DNA of 64,000 nt from Hyphomicrobium sp. ghe19 (GCF_902712875.1 NZ_LR743509.1:124001-188000); one strand, 5' to 3'. Positions 45,567 to 54,619 are shown, numbered from the stretch's first letter. The notes: a model not told the origin generated them from the sequence alone. Program-made: numbers and translations.

Positions 45567-46457
45567 TCAAAGCGGATCACGCTTCAGGGCTTGGCAAAGA
45601 CAATGCGGTCCTCCGCCGCCCAATGTGAACATGGAGAGGTCCGGATCGTAGACTTCGATCCCGAGCGCGCGCATGCGAGCGTTGAGGTCTTTGTTGGCGG
45701 CTGTCGAGAGAACGCGATCATTTCCGAGAGCGACGATGTTCGTGCCGAGTTGCGTCGAGTCATGATAGGAGACGGGAAGGATTTCGTAGCCCTTGGATTT
45801 GAGGAGATCCAGGAACGACGGTTGATGTGCATCCGGCGCGACAGCGACGAGCTTATCGTTGATGAAGCCTACCGAAACGTCGAGATGCACGAAGTGCGGC
45901 GGGAACGGAACTGGATGAGCTTCCCAGCCCTCTGCGCGGAACCATTCGCACATCTGCTCCGCTCCTTCCTTTTCGGAGCGCTCGCCGCCATAGCCGCATA
46001 AAACGAAGCCCGGCTCGACGACCATGAAGTCGCCGCCCTCGAAATGGCCGGCAGTCGTCATGTTCCAGATTGGAATTCCTGCTTCCTGGTAGAACTTGAA
46101 TGTCAGAGCGTAATCGCCGCGTCGAAAGCGCGTCTGCGGCATGGTGATGACGGCGCCGAAAGGTGTCATCACGCTCGAGTCGCGCGCGAATACGCCATAC
46201 TTGAGTTCCGGCCGTGCATCGAGCCAGTGGCAAGTCACGCCTGCGCTCTCATAGACGTCGACCATTGCGCGATGCTGCGCCATGGCGAGCTGGGCATCGA
46301 AGCGCAAGCCGAGCGACAGGGTTTGTCGCGCGACGGCACTGACGGGACGCCACTCAAAGAAATCGGGCCTTCCGAGCAGGACGTGCCGCAGCACTCCGGT
46401 CTCGGAGTCGAGACCCCAGGGGACGGCGTTGGCGACGGAAGGTGCGATCAAGCTCAT
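45567..46457 (-). CDS. DDAH/arginine deiminase-like amidinohydrolase
   Basis: A 296-residue protein of the guanidino-group-modifying superfamily (dimethylarginine dimethylaminohydrolase type). Catalytic features are HFEGGDFMVV (substrate-binding Glu/Asp), PPHFVHLDVS (general-base His) and GGGGPHCLCQAL with the nucleophilic Cys near the C-terminus. Such enzymes cleave a guanidinium carbon, releasing ammonia, an amine or urea. The start at 46457 overlaps the DUF1989 stop (ATGA); a longer frame exists but its first 160 codons are the shadow of that gene. It is the last gene of the eight-gene operon. The true substrate is unknown. Confidence 0.85.
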   Translation of the reverse strand: MSLIAPSVANAVPWGLDSETGVLRHVLLGRPDFFEWRPVSAVARQTLSLGLRFDAQLAMAQHRAMVDVYESAGVTCHWLDARPELKYGVFARDSSVMTPFGAVITMPQTRFRRGDYALTFKFYQEAGIPIWNMTTAGHFEGGDFMVVEPGFVLCGYGGERSEKEGAEQMCEWFRAEGWEAHPVPFPPHFVHLDVSVGFINDKLVAVAPDAHQPSFLDLLKSKGYEILPVSYHDSTQLGTNIVALGNDRVLSTAANKDLNARMRALGIEVYDPDLSMFTLGGGGPHCLCQALKRDPL

Positions 46458-47047
46458 GCCAGCACCTCGTAATGCGCGTCGGTCGGTGCGCCTGCATTGA
46501 TCCGGACGATGTCCTGCGGGCAGGCAGACATCGCGACGATGCAATCCATCTCGGCCTTGAGCACGACATAGTCGCCGGGCTTCGAGACTGGTTCTTCCCA
46601 GCCGATAGAGCCATCTGTTTTGATCGGAATGTTCATCCATAGATTGAGCGGAGATGGAATTTCGGACGGCGTTAAGCCGAGGCCCGCCATTCCGGCGCGG
46701 AGATTGTCGGCGCAATTTTCGTGGTATTCCGTGCAGCCGAGGCCCTGGTAGCGGTAGATGTCGCAAGCGGCGATGAAGGTGTCGTGGACGCCGGGCGAAG
46801 AATCCGCTTCCAACGACAGTATCGGCCGGCGCTTGTTCGTAACGAGCTTGTCGCCGGGCTTTGGACTGATCCTGTCGATCGCTGCACGCATATGTTCCAT
46901 GGAGAGAAATTCGCTGAGGTCTTGCGCGTTGAAGGCCCAAGTATCGACAACCTGATGACCATGGGTGTTCACTATCCGGATCGATTGTCCCGCTTTCAGA
47001 GCAACGGCGCGACCCTGCCGCGCGGGAAGCTGTTGAAGTTCGCTCAT
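46454..47047 (-). CDS. DUF1989 (urea carboxylase-associated) protein
   Basis: A 197-residue protein of the DUF1989 family: IVNTHGHQVVDTWAFNAQDL, FLSMEHMRAAIDRISPKPGD, and the cysteine/aspartate-containing CDIYRYQGLG and HENCADNL that make up its metal and active site. Members of the family include the carboxyguanidine deiminase subunits of guanidine-utilising bacteria, so a deiminase-type step on a guanidine or carboxyguanidine intermediate is plausible. Usually two DUF1989 proteins pair up; here only one is present. It overlaps both neighbours by four bases (ATGA), showing tight coupling. Confidence 0.85.
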   Translation of the reverse strand: MSELQQLPARQGRAVALKAGQSIRIVNTHGHQVVDTWAFNAQDLSEFLSMEHMRAAIDRISPKPGDKLVTNKRRPILSLEADSSPGVHDTFIAACDIYRYQGLGCTEYHENCADNLRAGMAGLGLTPSEIPSPLNLWMNIPIKTDGSIGWEEPVSKPGDYVVLKAEMDCIVAMSACPQDIVRINAGAPTDAHYEVLA

Positions 47048-47844
47048 GCCATCACCTGCGTCTTTGCTTTCACATTCGGAAATTCTTTGCGGATTGCGTC
47101 CGTGACGCCGATTGCGTAATCGGCGGCGAGCAACTTTCCTTTTTCAGCCGCACAGCCGGTGGCCGGCGACAGCACGCCAGAGCACGGGACCCAGCCGGTT
47201 CGCGTCGGATAGACATCGTATGCGGGAAAGTCCGCCGGCTTGTCCGTGGGCAACGCCGCCATGTCGACGAGTTCGGGATGATGATAGAGCATCAGCGACG
47301 TCTCCATAACGGCCGCATGTTCGAGGGCGAACCCCGGGAACCCCTCGGGGAAAATCTTCTCGATTGTTTCCGTGCGCGTGAAATCCCAATACTCGAGCCG
47401 CAGCACTTCGAAATCGCGAATGCCCATGTATGAAAGTTCACGCATCGCAAGGTCGATACCTTCGATCGTAAACATCATGTTTTCGTAGTGGCCGTTGATG
47501 AGGACGAGACGGCGCGCACCGTGACGCGCAAACTCCTTGATCACGTCGCGTAGGACGTGCGCGAGCGTATCGGCATCGAGGCTGGTGGTTCCGCAGTAAT
47601 GATTGCCGCCGCCCATTTTCGGCTGGGACTTGTAGCCGAAGGCCACGGCGGGCGCGACGATGGCATCAAGCTGCTTTGCGACGTCGACGGCCACTGCCGT
47701 CGCCAGCATGACGTCCGTCCCCATGGGCAAGTGCGGCCCATGTTGCTCGGTTGCCCCCACCGGCAAAAGAATGAGAGCGCCCCCTTCGATCCGCTTTTGG
47801 TAAGTGGTCCAGCTCATCTCGTTCATGAAAAGTCGGTCGCTCAT
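47044..47844 (-). CDS. Creatininase-family amidohydrolase
   Basis: A 266-residue member of the creatininase family. The metal ligands lie in PVGATEQHGPHLPMGTDVML (Glu, His, Asp) and LVLINGHYEN (His), with a late Glu in the HAAVMETSLMLYHHPELVD region. The family opens cyclic amides (creatinine) and hydrolyses formamides or cyclic ketones in other pathways. Within this operon it would follow the two dehydrogenases and precede the guanidine-acting enzymes. It is 13 bases downstream of an SDR gene and overlaps the DUF1989 gene by four bases. Confidence 0.88.
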   Translation of the reverse strand: MSDRLFMNEMSWTTYQKRIEGGALILLPVGATEQHGPHLPMGTDVMLATAVAVDVAKQLDAIVAPAVAFGYKSQPKMGGGNHYCGTTSLDADTLAHVLRDVIKEFARHGARRLVLINGHYENMMFTIEGIDLAMRELSYMGIRDFEVLRLEYWDFTRTETIEKIFPEGFPGFALEHAAVMETSLMLYHHPELVDMAALPTDKPADFPAYDVYPTRTGWVPCSGVLSPATGCAAEKGKLLAADYAIGVTDAIRKEFPNVKAKTQVMA

Positions 47845-47857
47845 GTTTTTCCTTCTT

Positions 47858-48574
47858 TCAAACCATCGAGGCGCCGCCGTTGACGCCGATTACCTGTCCC
47901 GTCATGAAGCTCGAGCCGGGGGCTGCGAGAAACAGTGTGGCTTCGGCGATCTCTTCCGGCTTCCCGATACGGCGAAGCGGATTGGCCGTTTCGAGCGCCT
48001 TCCAGTCCGGCGGCATGTTGTCGAAATCGAGCAGCGGCGTGTCCGTCGGTCCGGGCGCAACGGCGTTGACGAGAATGTTCGGGCCGAATTCCTTCGCCCA
48101 GCAGCGCACCATGGCGCTGATGCCCGCCTTAGACGCGCAGTAGGCGGCGTGATGCTCGCGGCCAAGCTGAGCGAGCTCGGAGCTGAACAGGATGATCCTG
48201 CCGCCATTGCCGTGCTTCTGCATGGCGCGCACCGACTCGCGAACCATGAGAAACGTGCCGATGAGATTGACGTCGAGAACTTTGCGCGCGTCGGCGACGG
48301 GTGTGTCGAGCAGGGGTGACATCAGAAAAATCGCTGCCGTATTGACCATGAGGTCAATACCGCCGAGGGCTTCGTCTGCTGCCTTGACCGCCTCAACGAC
48401 TTGCGCTTCGTTCGTTATGTCGAGTGCGAATGACGGGCCAGCGCCGGCGGAGATAGGATTTAGATCAAATCGTGCAACGCGAGCCCCTTGGACTTCGAAG
48501 AGATTGGCAATGGCGAGACCTATGCCGCTCGCTGCGCCGGAGACGATAACTTTTTTGTTTGCGAGCATGCTCAT
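47858..48574 (-). CDS. Short-chain dehydrogenase/reductase
   Basis: A 238-residue classical SDR. The NAD(P)-binding glycine motif is IVSGAASGIGLAIANLF, followed by NTAAIF (the NAG-like motif), catalytic Ser in IILFSSELAQ, and Tyr/Lys in AAYCASKAG. An Asp after the second strand (ARFDLNP) suggests NAD(H) preference. It overlaps the preceding SDR gene by four bases. It probably oxidises a hydroxyl group of the imported substrate or of an intermediate; which one cannot be told from sequence. Confidence 0.88.
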   Translation of the reverse strand: MSMLANKKVIVSGAASGIGLAIANLFEVQGARVARFDLNPISAGAGPSFALDITNEAQVVEAVKAADEALGGIDLMVNTAAIFLMSPLLDTPVADARKVLDVNLIGTFLMVRESVRAMQKHGNGGRIILFSSELAQLGREHHAAYCASKAGISAMVRCWAKEFGPNILVNAVAPGPTDTPLLDFDNMPPDWKALETANPLRRIGKPEEIAEATLFLAAPGSSFMTGQVIGVNGGASMV

Positions 48575-49341
48575 CCGAGAAATTCCCCGCGGTCGACGCC
48601 AATTGCCTGTCCGGTGATGTTGTTTGAAAGGTCGCTTGCGAGGAAAAGATAGAGGCCGGCGACATCGGCCGGTTCCATCAAGCCGGGCAGCGCCTGGGCG
48701 GCGACGACATCGGCGAAAATATCAGCCTCGCTCCGCTCACTGCGTTCAGCCATGGTTTTGGCGGAGCGTACGGAGGCGACGGTTCGCACCCACCCAGGAC
48801 ACACCGCATTGACGGCCATGCCGCGCGGTCCCAGCTCACGCGCAAACGTGCGGGTCAGGCCAACGACGGCGTGCTTCGACGCAATGTAGGCGGCGAATTC
48901 TCCGACGGCGCTCTTCGCCCAGACCGACGCCGTATTAATGATGCGTGCGCCGGGCTTCAGGAGTGGCAACGCGGCGCGCGTAACGTTCCAGGTGCCGCGC
49001 ACGTTGATATCGATAATCCGAGCAAAGGTCGCGTCGACTTCGTCACTTGGATCCGTCAGCGGCGTGATGAGCTCGAGCCCGGCGTTGTTCACCAGTACGT
49101 CGAGCGTCGAGATCGATGCAAATGCGGTTTGCAAGGCCGTCTTGTCGGTGATGTCGGTGAAGAAAGCCCGGACAGGGCGTCCGCACGCATCCGACAGGCG
49201 GGCGGCCGCATCATGGACGAGATCGTCGTTTGCAAGGATCGCGACGTCGGCGCCTGCAACCGCGAACGCTTCCGCGACAGCAAAGCCGATGCCTCGGCTG
49301 GCGCCCGTGACGAGCACGGACTTATTTTGAAAGTTGATCAC
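48571..49341 (-). CDS. Short-chain dehydrogenase/reductase
   Basis: A 256-residue classical SDR: VLVTGASRGIGFAVAEAFAV, NNAGLEL, Ser in RIINTASVWAK, and Tyr-x3-Lys in AAYIASKHAVVG. It is only moderately similar to the next SDR gene, so the two likely act on different substrates or on successive steps. The gene follows the ABC ATPase gene by 17 bases and overlaps its successor by four. Co-transcription with the importer argues for a catabolic role. Confidence 0.88.
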   Translation of the reverse strand: MINFQNKSVLVTGASRGIGFAVAEAFAVAGADVAILANDDLVHDAAARLSDACGRPVRAFFTDITDKTALQTAFASISTLDVLVNNAGLELITPLTDPSDEVDATFARIIDINVRGTWNVTRAALPLLKPGARIINTASVWAKSAVGEFAAYIASKHAVVGLTRTFARELGPRGMAVNAVCPGWVRTVASVRSAKTMAERSERSEADIFADVVAAQALPGLMEPADVAGLYLFLASDLSNNITGQAIGVDRGEFLG

Positions 49342-49358
49342 GCTCTTTCCTCAGGGTC

Positions 49359-50144
49359 CTATACTTTCTCTTCTTCCCCGGTCGCCGCGCGCACCATTCT
49401 CAAGATGCGCGTTCGAAGTTTGAAAAATTGCTCGCTGTCGCGCAGCGCGATCGTGCGATCCGGGCCCAACTCTGCCGATATATCGACGTCTTCGAGCATT
49501 CGTGCGGGCCGCTTCGAGAAGACGACGATCCGGTCTGCGAGAAACACGGCCTCGTCGACGTCGTGGGTCACGAAAATAATGGTCTTGGCGTCCTGGCGAT
49601 GGATGCGGCGCAATTCGAGCTGCAATCCTTCCCGCCGCTGGGCGTCGAGCGCGCCGAAGGGTTCGTCCATCAGGAGAACTTCGGAGCCAGCCGCGAGCGT
49701 GCGAGCAATGGCAATGCGCTGCCGCATGCCGCCCGAGACTTTGTTCGGATAGAAGTCGGCGAAGTCCGTCAAGCCGACGAGCTCGAGATAGTGATCGAGC
49801 CGCTTCTTCTTTCTCTCCGGCGTCATGTCGTGCCGGTATTTCATGCCGTAGGCGACGTTTTCGGAAACGGTCAGCCACGGAAAAGAAGAGTAGGATTGGA
49901 AGACCATGCCACGCTCGCGATCGGGAGCGCCGATCGGCTGACCGTCGAGGCGTATTTCGCCGACGCTCGGTGTTTCGAGGCCGCCGACCATTCGCATCAA
50001 CGTGGTCTTGCCGGAGCCGGATGGCCCCAGAAAGACGACGAATTCGTTACGCTTGATGGTGAGGTTGAAGGACGGAGCTACGACTTCGAGATCGCCGAAA
50101 TATTTGCCGACGCCATCGAAAACGAGATAGGGAGCGGGAGCCAC
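49359..50144 (-). CDS. ABC transporter ATP-binding protein (NitT/TauT type)
   Basis: A 261-residue ATPase. The sequence shows Walker A GPSGSGKTTLMR, Q-loop MVFQSYSSFPWLTV, signature KVSGGMRQRIAIARTL, Walker B EVLLMDEPFGALDAQ, and switch His in IFVTHDVDEAV. It belongs to the nitrate/taurine/sulfonate group by overall pattern. It lies ten bases downstream of the permease gene and powers import of the operon's substrate. Confidence 0.93.
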   Translation of the reverse strand: MAPAPYLVFDGVGKYFGDLEVVAPSFNLTIKRNEFVVFLGPSGSGKTTLMRMVGGLETPSVGEIRLDGQPIGAPDRERGMVFQSYSSFPWLTVSENVAYGMKYRHDMTPERKKKRLDHYLELVGLTDFADFYPNKVSGGMRQRIAIARTLAAGSEVLLMDEPFGALDAQRREGLQLELRRIHRQDAKTIIFVTHDVDEAVFLADRIVVFSKRPARMLEDVDISAELGPDRTIALRDSEQFFKLRTRILRMVRAATGEEEKV

Positions 50145-50154
50145 GGCGTGCCTC

Positions 50155-51027
50155 TCAAAGATAGCGGAATAAGCGCTTGTGAACGAGGCGCAGAATCTGG
50201 TCGGTGATGAGGCCGATCAGTCCGATCGTCACCACGCCCGCCATCACTTCCGACGTGTTCATGTAGCGGCGTGCCGCCCAGATGACGAAGCCGAGGCCGG
50301 TATCGGCAGCAACGATTTCGGCGATGATGAGGTAGGTCCAGCACCAGCCGAGCGTGATGCGCAGATTGTCGAACAGGCTCGGCAGCATCGCCCGGAAGGC
50401 GACGTCCGATAGCATCTGCCGCGGTCGCGCGCCGACGGTATAGGAAATCTCGACGTATTCCTGAGGGACGCGGCGCATATCGTCGGCGACGAGCAACACG
50501 AGCTGGAAGAACGTGCCGAGCCAGAGCAGAAAGATTTTCGTCGTCTCGCCGACGCCAAACCAAATGATGCTGAGAGGCACGAGCGCGGGCACCGGCAAGT
50601 AGCGAATGAAGTCCACGATCGGCTCAAGTGCTGCGCCCACTCCGCGGAAGCTCGACATCGCGATGCCGATGGGCACTGCCATGACGACGGCCAGCGCAAA
50701 TGCAACCCATATGCGCAGCGTGGAGATGCCTGCGTGCATCAGCAGGTTCTTGTGAAGGATCATGTTCCACAGCGTCTCGAGCGTGACGCTCGGCGGCGGG
50801 AGGAAGGTTGCGTTGATCAATCCGAGGCGGGTCGAGAGTTCCCATACGCCCAAGACGAACAGGGTCGCGCCGATGGCGGTAAGGATCTGCGCGCGTTTCG
50901 AAAGCGTTCCGCGAAACGCGAAGAACTGATTGGGCGGAGCTTTTCTTCGTGGAGGACGCGGCGTGGATGCCGCGTTCTCGACCGGCGCATGGGGCGCCGC
51001 AGACACTGTCGCTTTGATGATGGTCAC
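50155..51027 (-). CDS. ABC transporter permease (NitT/TauT type)
   Basis: A 290-residue inner-membrane protein with a polar 40-residue N-terminal extension and six predicted helices. The ATPase-contact (EAA) loop reads EYVEISYTVGARPRQMLSDV, followed by VAFRAMLPSLFDNLRITLGW. It pairs with the ATPase gene ten bases downstream and the binding-protein gene 88 bases upstream. Confidence 0.92.
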   Translation of the reverse strand: MTIIKATVSAAPHAPVENAASTPRPPRRKAPPNQFFAFRGTLSKRAQILTAIGATLFVLGVWELSTRLGLINATFLPPPSVTLETLWNMILHKNLLMHAGISTLRIWVAFALAVVMAVPIGIAMSSFRGVGAALEPIVDFIRYLPVPALVPLSIIWFGVGETTKIFLLWLGTFFQLVLLVADDMRRVPQEYVEISYTVGARPRQMLSDVAFRAMLPSLFDNLRITLGWCWTYLIIAEIVAADTGLGFVIWAARRYMNTSEVMAGVVTIGLIGLITDQILRLVHKRLFRYL

Positions 51028-51115
51028 GCGGTGATCCCGGAGTCGGCTCTATTGACTGTTGATTGTGCCGGGCTGCTCCACTGCACGGAGCTGCCCGCCC
51101 GGCACCGATTTTAGT

Positions 51116-52150
51116 CTACTTCAGATCGGCTTCGGTGATACTGGCGACAATCGAATTATCAATCTGCTCGGCGGCTTTGAGGTTGTTCTCGGCGGCGCCG
51201 TTTTCGAGATTGAGCTGCATCACTTCGTCGAAGGTTCCGAACAGCGTGCCGGGCGCGCCGGGCTTGCCGAAATAGCCGGAGGTTTCCTTGTGTCCCGTAT
51301 AGACCAGGCTGCCTTCGATCGACGCCGCGAACTCGTCCGGCGTCAAGTTGAAGTGCGGGGCCGCGAGCTTGATGAAGTCGGCCTTGTTCGTGTTGAAATA
51401 TTCAACCGCCTTAAAGATGCCGATCATGAACTTCTTGTACTTCTCGGGATTGGCTTTGAGATCGTCCTGCCGGGCTGTGATGATATCGACGATGATGCCC
51501 GGGTACTGAGCCGACGAGACGAGAATGTGAGGCTTGCGGCCAGGGACCTTATCGACGGCCTGAGACAGGTACGGCTGGTAGGACACGACCGCGTCAATCG
51601 ATGAATCGGTCAGAATGGCGACGGTGTCGGCTGTGGCGATCTGTTTGACGACGAGATCGGATAGGGAGAGGCCCTTCTTCTTCAAAGCCATCTGGAGCAG
51701 CAGGCGCCCCGGAATATTGGGCTCCGATGCAACTGTCTTGCCCTTCAACTGTTCGACCGATGTGATCTCCCCTGGGGTGATGACGCCGTCGCCGCCGAGC
51801 GATTCGTCGATCGTGCCGATGATGATGCCGGCGGTTTGGGCGTCGCGCGGCTTCCCCTGATACTCGCCGACCGTGCGCATATCCATTTCGATGTCGCCGC
51901 GTGCCATGGCCGCCATGACGTTCGCGCGTTCATCTTCGAACTTGATGCTGACGTCGATGCCGAGTTTCTTGAAGTATCCGAGGTCCTGCGCCACGAAAAC
52001 GGGAGCGAAGCCACTCCACGTCGGGCAGAGAATGCGGATGGTTTCGTCGGCCCGCGCTGCAGTCGCGGCCAGCGATACGCTCAATCCCAAGGCCATCGCA
52101 AATCCGGCCCCGGCAACTCGCCGGACGTTCCTCGTCATGTGCATCGGCAT
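51116..52150 (-). CDS. ABC transporter substrate-binding protein (NMT1/TauA-like)
   Basis: A 344-residue periplasmic binding protein with signal peptide (RRVAGAGFAMALGLSVSLAA, cleavage near ARA-D) followed by TIRILCPTWSGFAPVFVAQD, the usual first strand and helix of the NMT1/SsuA-like family. The ligand-pocket loops differ from SsuA (ERANVMAAMARGDIEMDM), so a sulfonate is not implied. It heads the eight-gene operon and is divergent from a LysR gene 132 bases away. The ligand is probably the substrate of the downstream amidinohydrolase pathway, not methanesulfonate. Confidence 0.9.
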   Translation of the reverse strand: MPMHMTRNVRRVAGAGFAMALGLSVSLAATAARADETIRILCPTWSGFAPVFVAQDLGYFKKLGIDVSIKFEDERANVMAAMARGDIEMDMRTVGEYQGKPRDAQTAGIIIGTIDESLGGDGVITPGEITSVEQLKGKTVASEPNIPGRLLLQMALKKKGLSLSDLVVKQIATADTVAILTDSSIDAVVSYQPYLSQAVDKVPGRKPHILVSSAQYPGIIVDIITARQDDLKANPEKYKKFMIGIFKAVEYFNTNKADFIKLAAPHFNLTPDEFAASIEGSLVYTGHKETSGYFGKPGAPGTLFGTFDEVMQLNLENGAAENNLKAAEQIDNSIVASITEADLK

Positions 52151-52207
52151 TCCCCTAAATGATCAGACCACCGTCGCCCTGAAATCTCGGGTAAATTCAC
52201 ATCGAGA

Positions 52208-52224
52208 CCAATATTGATTATTGG
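52208..52224. promoter_or_regulatory. CCAATA-TTGAT-TATTGG dyad, probable LysR operator
   Basis: This is a perfect six-base dyad with a five-base centre. It sits in the 132-base region between the divergent LysR gene and the ABC/amidinohydrolase operon, the usual position of an LTTR operator. Confidence 0.55.
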
Positions 52225-52282
52225 AAGAATACATCGAAAACTGTCAATGTGAGGGTCGAACGCGGTTTGAAAGGGAGAGCGA

Positions 52283-53215
52283 ATGCGCCGGCTCGACAAT
52301 ATCGATATTCGCCTGCTCCGGGTGTTCGCGACGCTGGTGGAGGCAGGCGGGTTCGGCGATGCACAAATTGCGCTCAACCTGTCTCAGCCGACGCTCAGCA
52401 CGCATCTGGCAGCGCTGGAACGCAAACTCGGGGCGCCGCTCTGCATCAGGGGGCGGCGCGGTTTCCAGCTGACGCCGTTTGGCGAAGCGACCTATCTCGC
52501 AACGCAGAAACTATTTGCCGACATCAGCTCGTTCGAGGAGCGGGTCGGCCAGCACAACGGGCAGCTCGTCGGGCGCCTGCGCGTGGGCATCGTCGACGGT
52601 GTCGTCACAAATCCATATCTCGGTTTGCAGCACGTCATCGGCCGCTTCATGGAGAACGCGGAAAACGTTTTCATCGACCTCGAACTCGGTACACCCCAGT
52701 TGCTCGAGCAGGCAATCGCCGACGGCCGCCGCGATGTCGTCATCGGGCCGATGTCGCAAAAGGTGCCCGGCGTCACCTACGTGGCTATTCATCGGGAGCC
52801 GCACGGACTTTACTGCGGCAAGGGGCATCCGCTTTTCGACGTGCCGTCGGCAGCAGTTACGCGGGAAGCCATCGGAAAGTCGCTCTTCTCCGTCCGCGGC
52901 TATCGCCACCTCGACGATCTTTATCGCGCCGATCATCCGCGCGCGACGGGGCAGGTTGTGCAGATGGAGGCTCAGGTGATGATGATCCTGTCAGGCCGCT
53001 TCATCGGCTTTCTGCCGCGCCATGTCGCCGAGGGCTGGGTACAGCAGGGCCTCATGCGGGAGCTGAAGCCGCAGGCTTATCAGTTTCTATCGAGCCATTT
53101 CGCCGCCTACCGCAAGGTCGACGACGACCGGCCTATCGTTCGCAGCTTCGTGCGCTTTCTCAGCCGGCACGCTAGCCAATTGCGCAAGCCGGCGGCCGCC
53201 GGGAAGACGGCTTGA
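52283..53215 (+). CDS. LysR-family regulator divergent from the ABC/amidinohydrolase operon
   Basis: A 310-residue LTTR. The N-terminal HTH has FGDAQIALNLSQPTLSTHLA, followed by the dimerisation helix; the effector domain starts at GRLRVGIVDGVV and holds DVVIGPMSQKVPGVTYV. Divergent position and a clean dyad in the shared promoter make it the likely activator of the eight-gene operon, responding to the imported compound or an intermediate. It is not closely related to the other two LysR proteins in the window. Confidence 0.9.
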   Translation: MRRLDNIDIRLLRVFATLVEAGGFGDAQIALNLSQPTLSTHLAALERKLGAPLCIRGRRGFQLTPFGEATYLATQKLFADISSFEERVGQHNGQLVGRLRVGIVDGVVTNPYLGLQHVIGRFMENAENVFIDLELGTPQLLEQAIADGRRDVVIGPMSQKVPGVTYVAIHREPHGLYCGKGHPLFDVPSAAVTREAIGKSLFSVRGYRHLDDLYRADHPRATGQVVQMEAQVMMILSGRFIGFLPRHVAEGWVQQGLMRELKPQAYQFLSSHFAAYRKVDDDRPIVRSFVRFLSRHASQLRKPAAAGKTA

Positions 53216-53237
53216 ACGAAATGGCGCCCCTGGCGAT

Positions 53238-53984
53238 CTAGCTCTGCTTGGCGAGGGCGACGAGGACGGGCCGGAGTTCCTGCGCCGATTTCAGTGGATC
53301 GTCGAACCAGAGCCGGGCAACGTCGTCACCGAACGTCATATCAAGGCCTTCGGGATCGATGGTTGCGAGACGCCAGCCTTCGGCGGAGGTTGCCCCAGAT
53401 TTGACGGCGTAGCGCCCGACGGCGTCGGCGTGGTCAGCATTCATGTGTTCGACCGCGCCTTCTTCAAATTCGCCCAGCGATTGCAGGGCGCCGGATGGCA
53501 CTGCGAGGTCGCTCGACGCCAATGCGTAAGCTCGGCCAAAGCCACCGTTCAGCGAAGCGCGCGAGGTTGTAAACTTCCAAAATGCAAAATCGGGGAAGTC
53601 GGCATATAATGCGGCTTTCGGATTGCGCCTGAGAAAGCGGCTTTTGACAGGTGCGCGTTCAGGACCCTGGCCGAGATTTTCGGCGGTTCCGATCAACGTC
53701 ATGCGGGGGTAGGCGAGCGGATCGCCCTTGCCGGGCTCGCCGACAAGTAGGGAGCATCTCGGATCTGCCTCAAGGTTCGCAAAATGGCTCGAAAGCCGAG
53801 AGATGAGAAATACCGGCGAACCGTCCATTGCGGTCGCGAGGCTCACGCGGCTGACGGAGGGCGAGCCGTCGAGCGGATCGATGGTTGCCAGCGAAGCGTA
53901 ACGGGCGGAGCGTACGAGCGTTTTTGCCTGGCGCCGTGCCGCGTCATCGACGGGCTGCAGGACATCTTTCTTTTTCTCTGTCAT
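53238..53984 (-). CDS. HugZ-like haem-related protein (PNPOx-like plus DUF2470)
   Basis: A 248-residue protein. The split-barrel flavin-reductase-like domain (about 15-160) begins RSARYASLATIDPLDGSP and includes SRLSSHFANLEADPRCSLL. The C-terminal DUF2470 domain contains AVEHMNADHADAVGRYA, whose His residues contribute to haem binding in HugZ. HugZ-type proteins degrade haem to release iron, and related ones are FMN-independent oxidases. The start at 53984 (MTEKKKDVLQ) is preferred; the frame extends upstream into an unlikely segment. Confidence 0.85.
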   Translation of the reverse strand: MTEKKKDVLQPVDDAARRQAKTLVRSARYASLATIDPLDGSPSVSRVSLATAMDGSPVFLISRLSSHFANLEADPRCSLLVGEPGKGDPLAYPRMTLIGTAENLGQGPERAPVKSRFLRRNPKAALYADFPDFAFWKFTTSRASLNGGFGRAYALASSDLAVPSGALQSLGEFEEGAVEHMNADHADAVGRYAVKSGATSAEGWRLATIDPEGLDMTFGDDVARLWFDDPLKSAQELRPVLVALAKQS

Positions 53985-54133
53985 TTTTCGTTGCCTAGCT
54001 CGTTTAACTAAACAGGGCGCTTGGCTAAGCTCGAACAAGCTTTTTTTGAATGGCTGCAGCGAAATCGATTGATCCGCAAACCCTGGAGCCGGTTTTGTCA
54101 CGAACAACGACCAGAGGAAAGGAGTGATTTCGA

Positions 54134-54619
54134 ATGGCTACTTCGCCAGATCTCACGTGCCGAGTTATTCGTGCGGCGGATACCTATGATGGGAAACAGG
54201 GTCTGACGTACTTCTGTGGAATTGCTTCCGAGACCGTCGGCTCAAAAGGCATCTGCATGCATCTCTTGACCGTCCCGGCGGGCGGACGGGCCAAGGCGCA
54301 TCTTCACGAGAATCACGAGACTGCAATTTATATGCTGGATGGTGAGGTGTTGACGCTTTTCGGGCATCAGCTGGAACACTGCATCCCGACCCGGGCTGGC
54401 GACCTCGTGTATATTCCCGCCGGCATGCCGCATCTGCCGATCAACATCAGCGACAAGCCGGCGTCTGCGGTGATAGCGCGTACAGATCCCAACGAGCAAG
54501 AGAGCGTCGTTCTGCTCCCTGAGCTCGAGGCTCTTGTCGAGGAGAGGATCGCGTCACTCAAGAAATCGGGTGCCGGGCAGTCCCCGTTGCCCTCGGGTGC
54601 CGCGCAAGTTCAGTCATAA
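54134..54619 (+). CDS. Cupin-domain protein
   Basis: A 161-residue single-domain cupin. The first metal motif is KAHLHENHETAIYMLDGEV (two His and Glu) and the second is DLVYIPAGMPHLPIN (late His). The metal site is therefore complete, fitting a dioxygenase, isomerase or small-molecule-binding role. GAAAGGAG precedes the start. It is followed 106 bases later by a cytochrome c gene in the same direction; a functional link is possible but not proved. Confidence 0.8.
   Translation: MATSPDLTCRVIRAADTYDGKQGLTYFCGIASETVGSKGICMHLLTVPAGGRAKAHLHENHETAIYMLDGEVLTLFGHQLEHCIPTRAGDLVYIPAGMPHLPINISDKPASAVIARTDPNEQESVVLLPELEALVEERIASLKKSGAGQSPLPSGAAQVQS

Noticed and set aside
46458..46940. N-terminal extension of the amidinohydrolase frame
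   Set aside because: It runs antiphase through the DUF1989 gene and is Arg-rich shadow sequence; the ATGA overlap at 46454-46457 marks the true start.
49359..52150. ABC transporter as the methanesulfonate importer
   Set aside because: It is 25 kb from msmABCD and is co-transcribed with SDR, creatininase and amidinohydrolase genes; the binding protein lacks the SsuA ligand loop.
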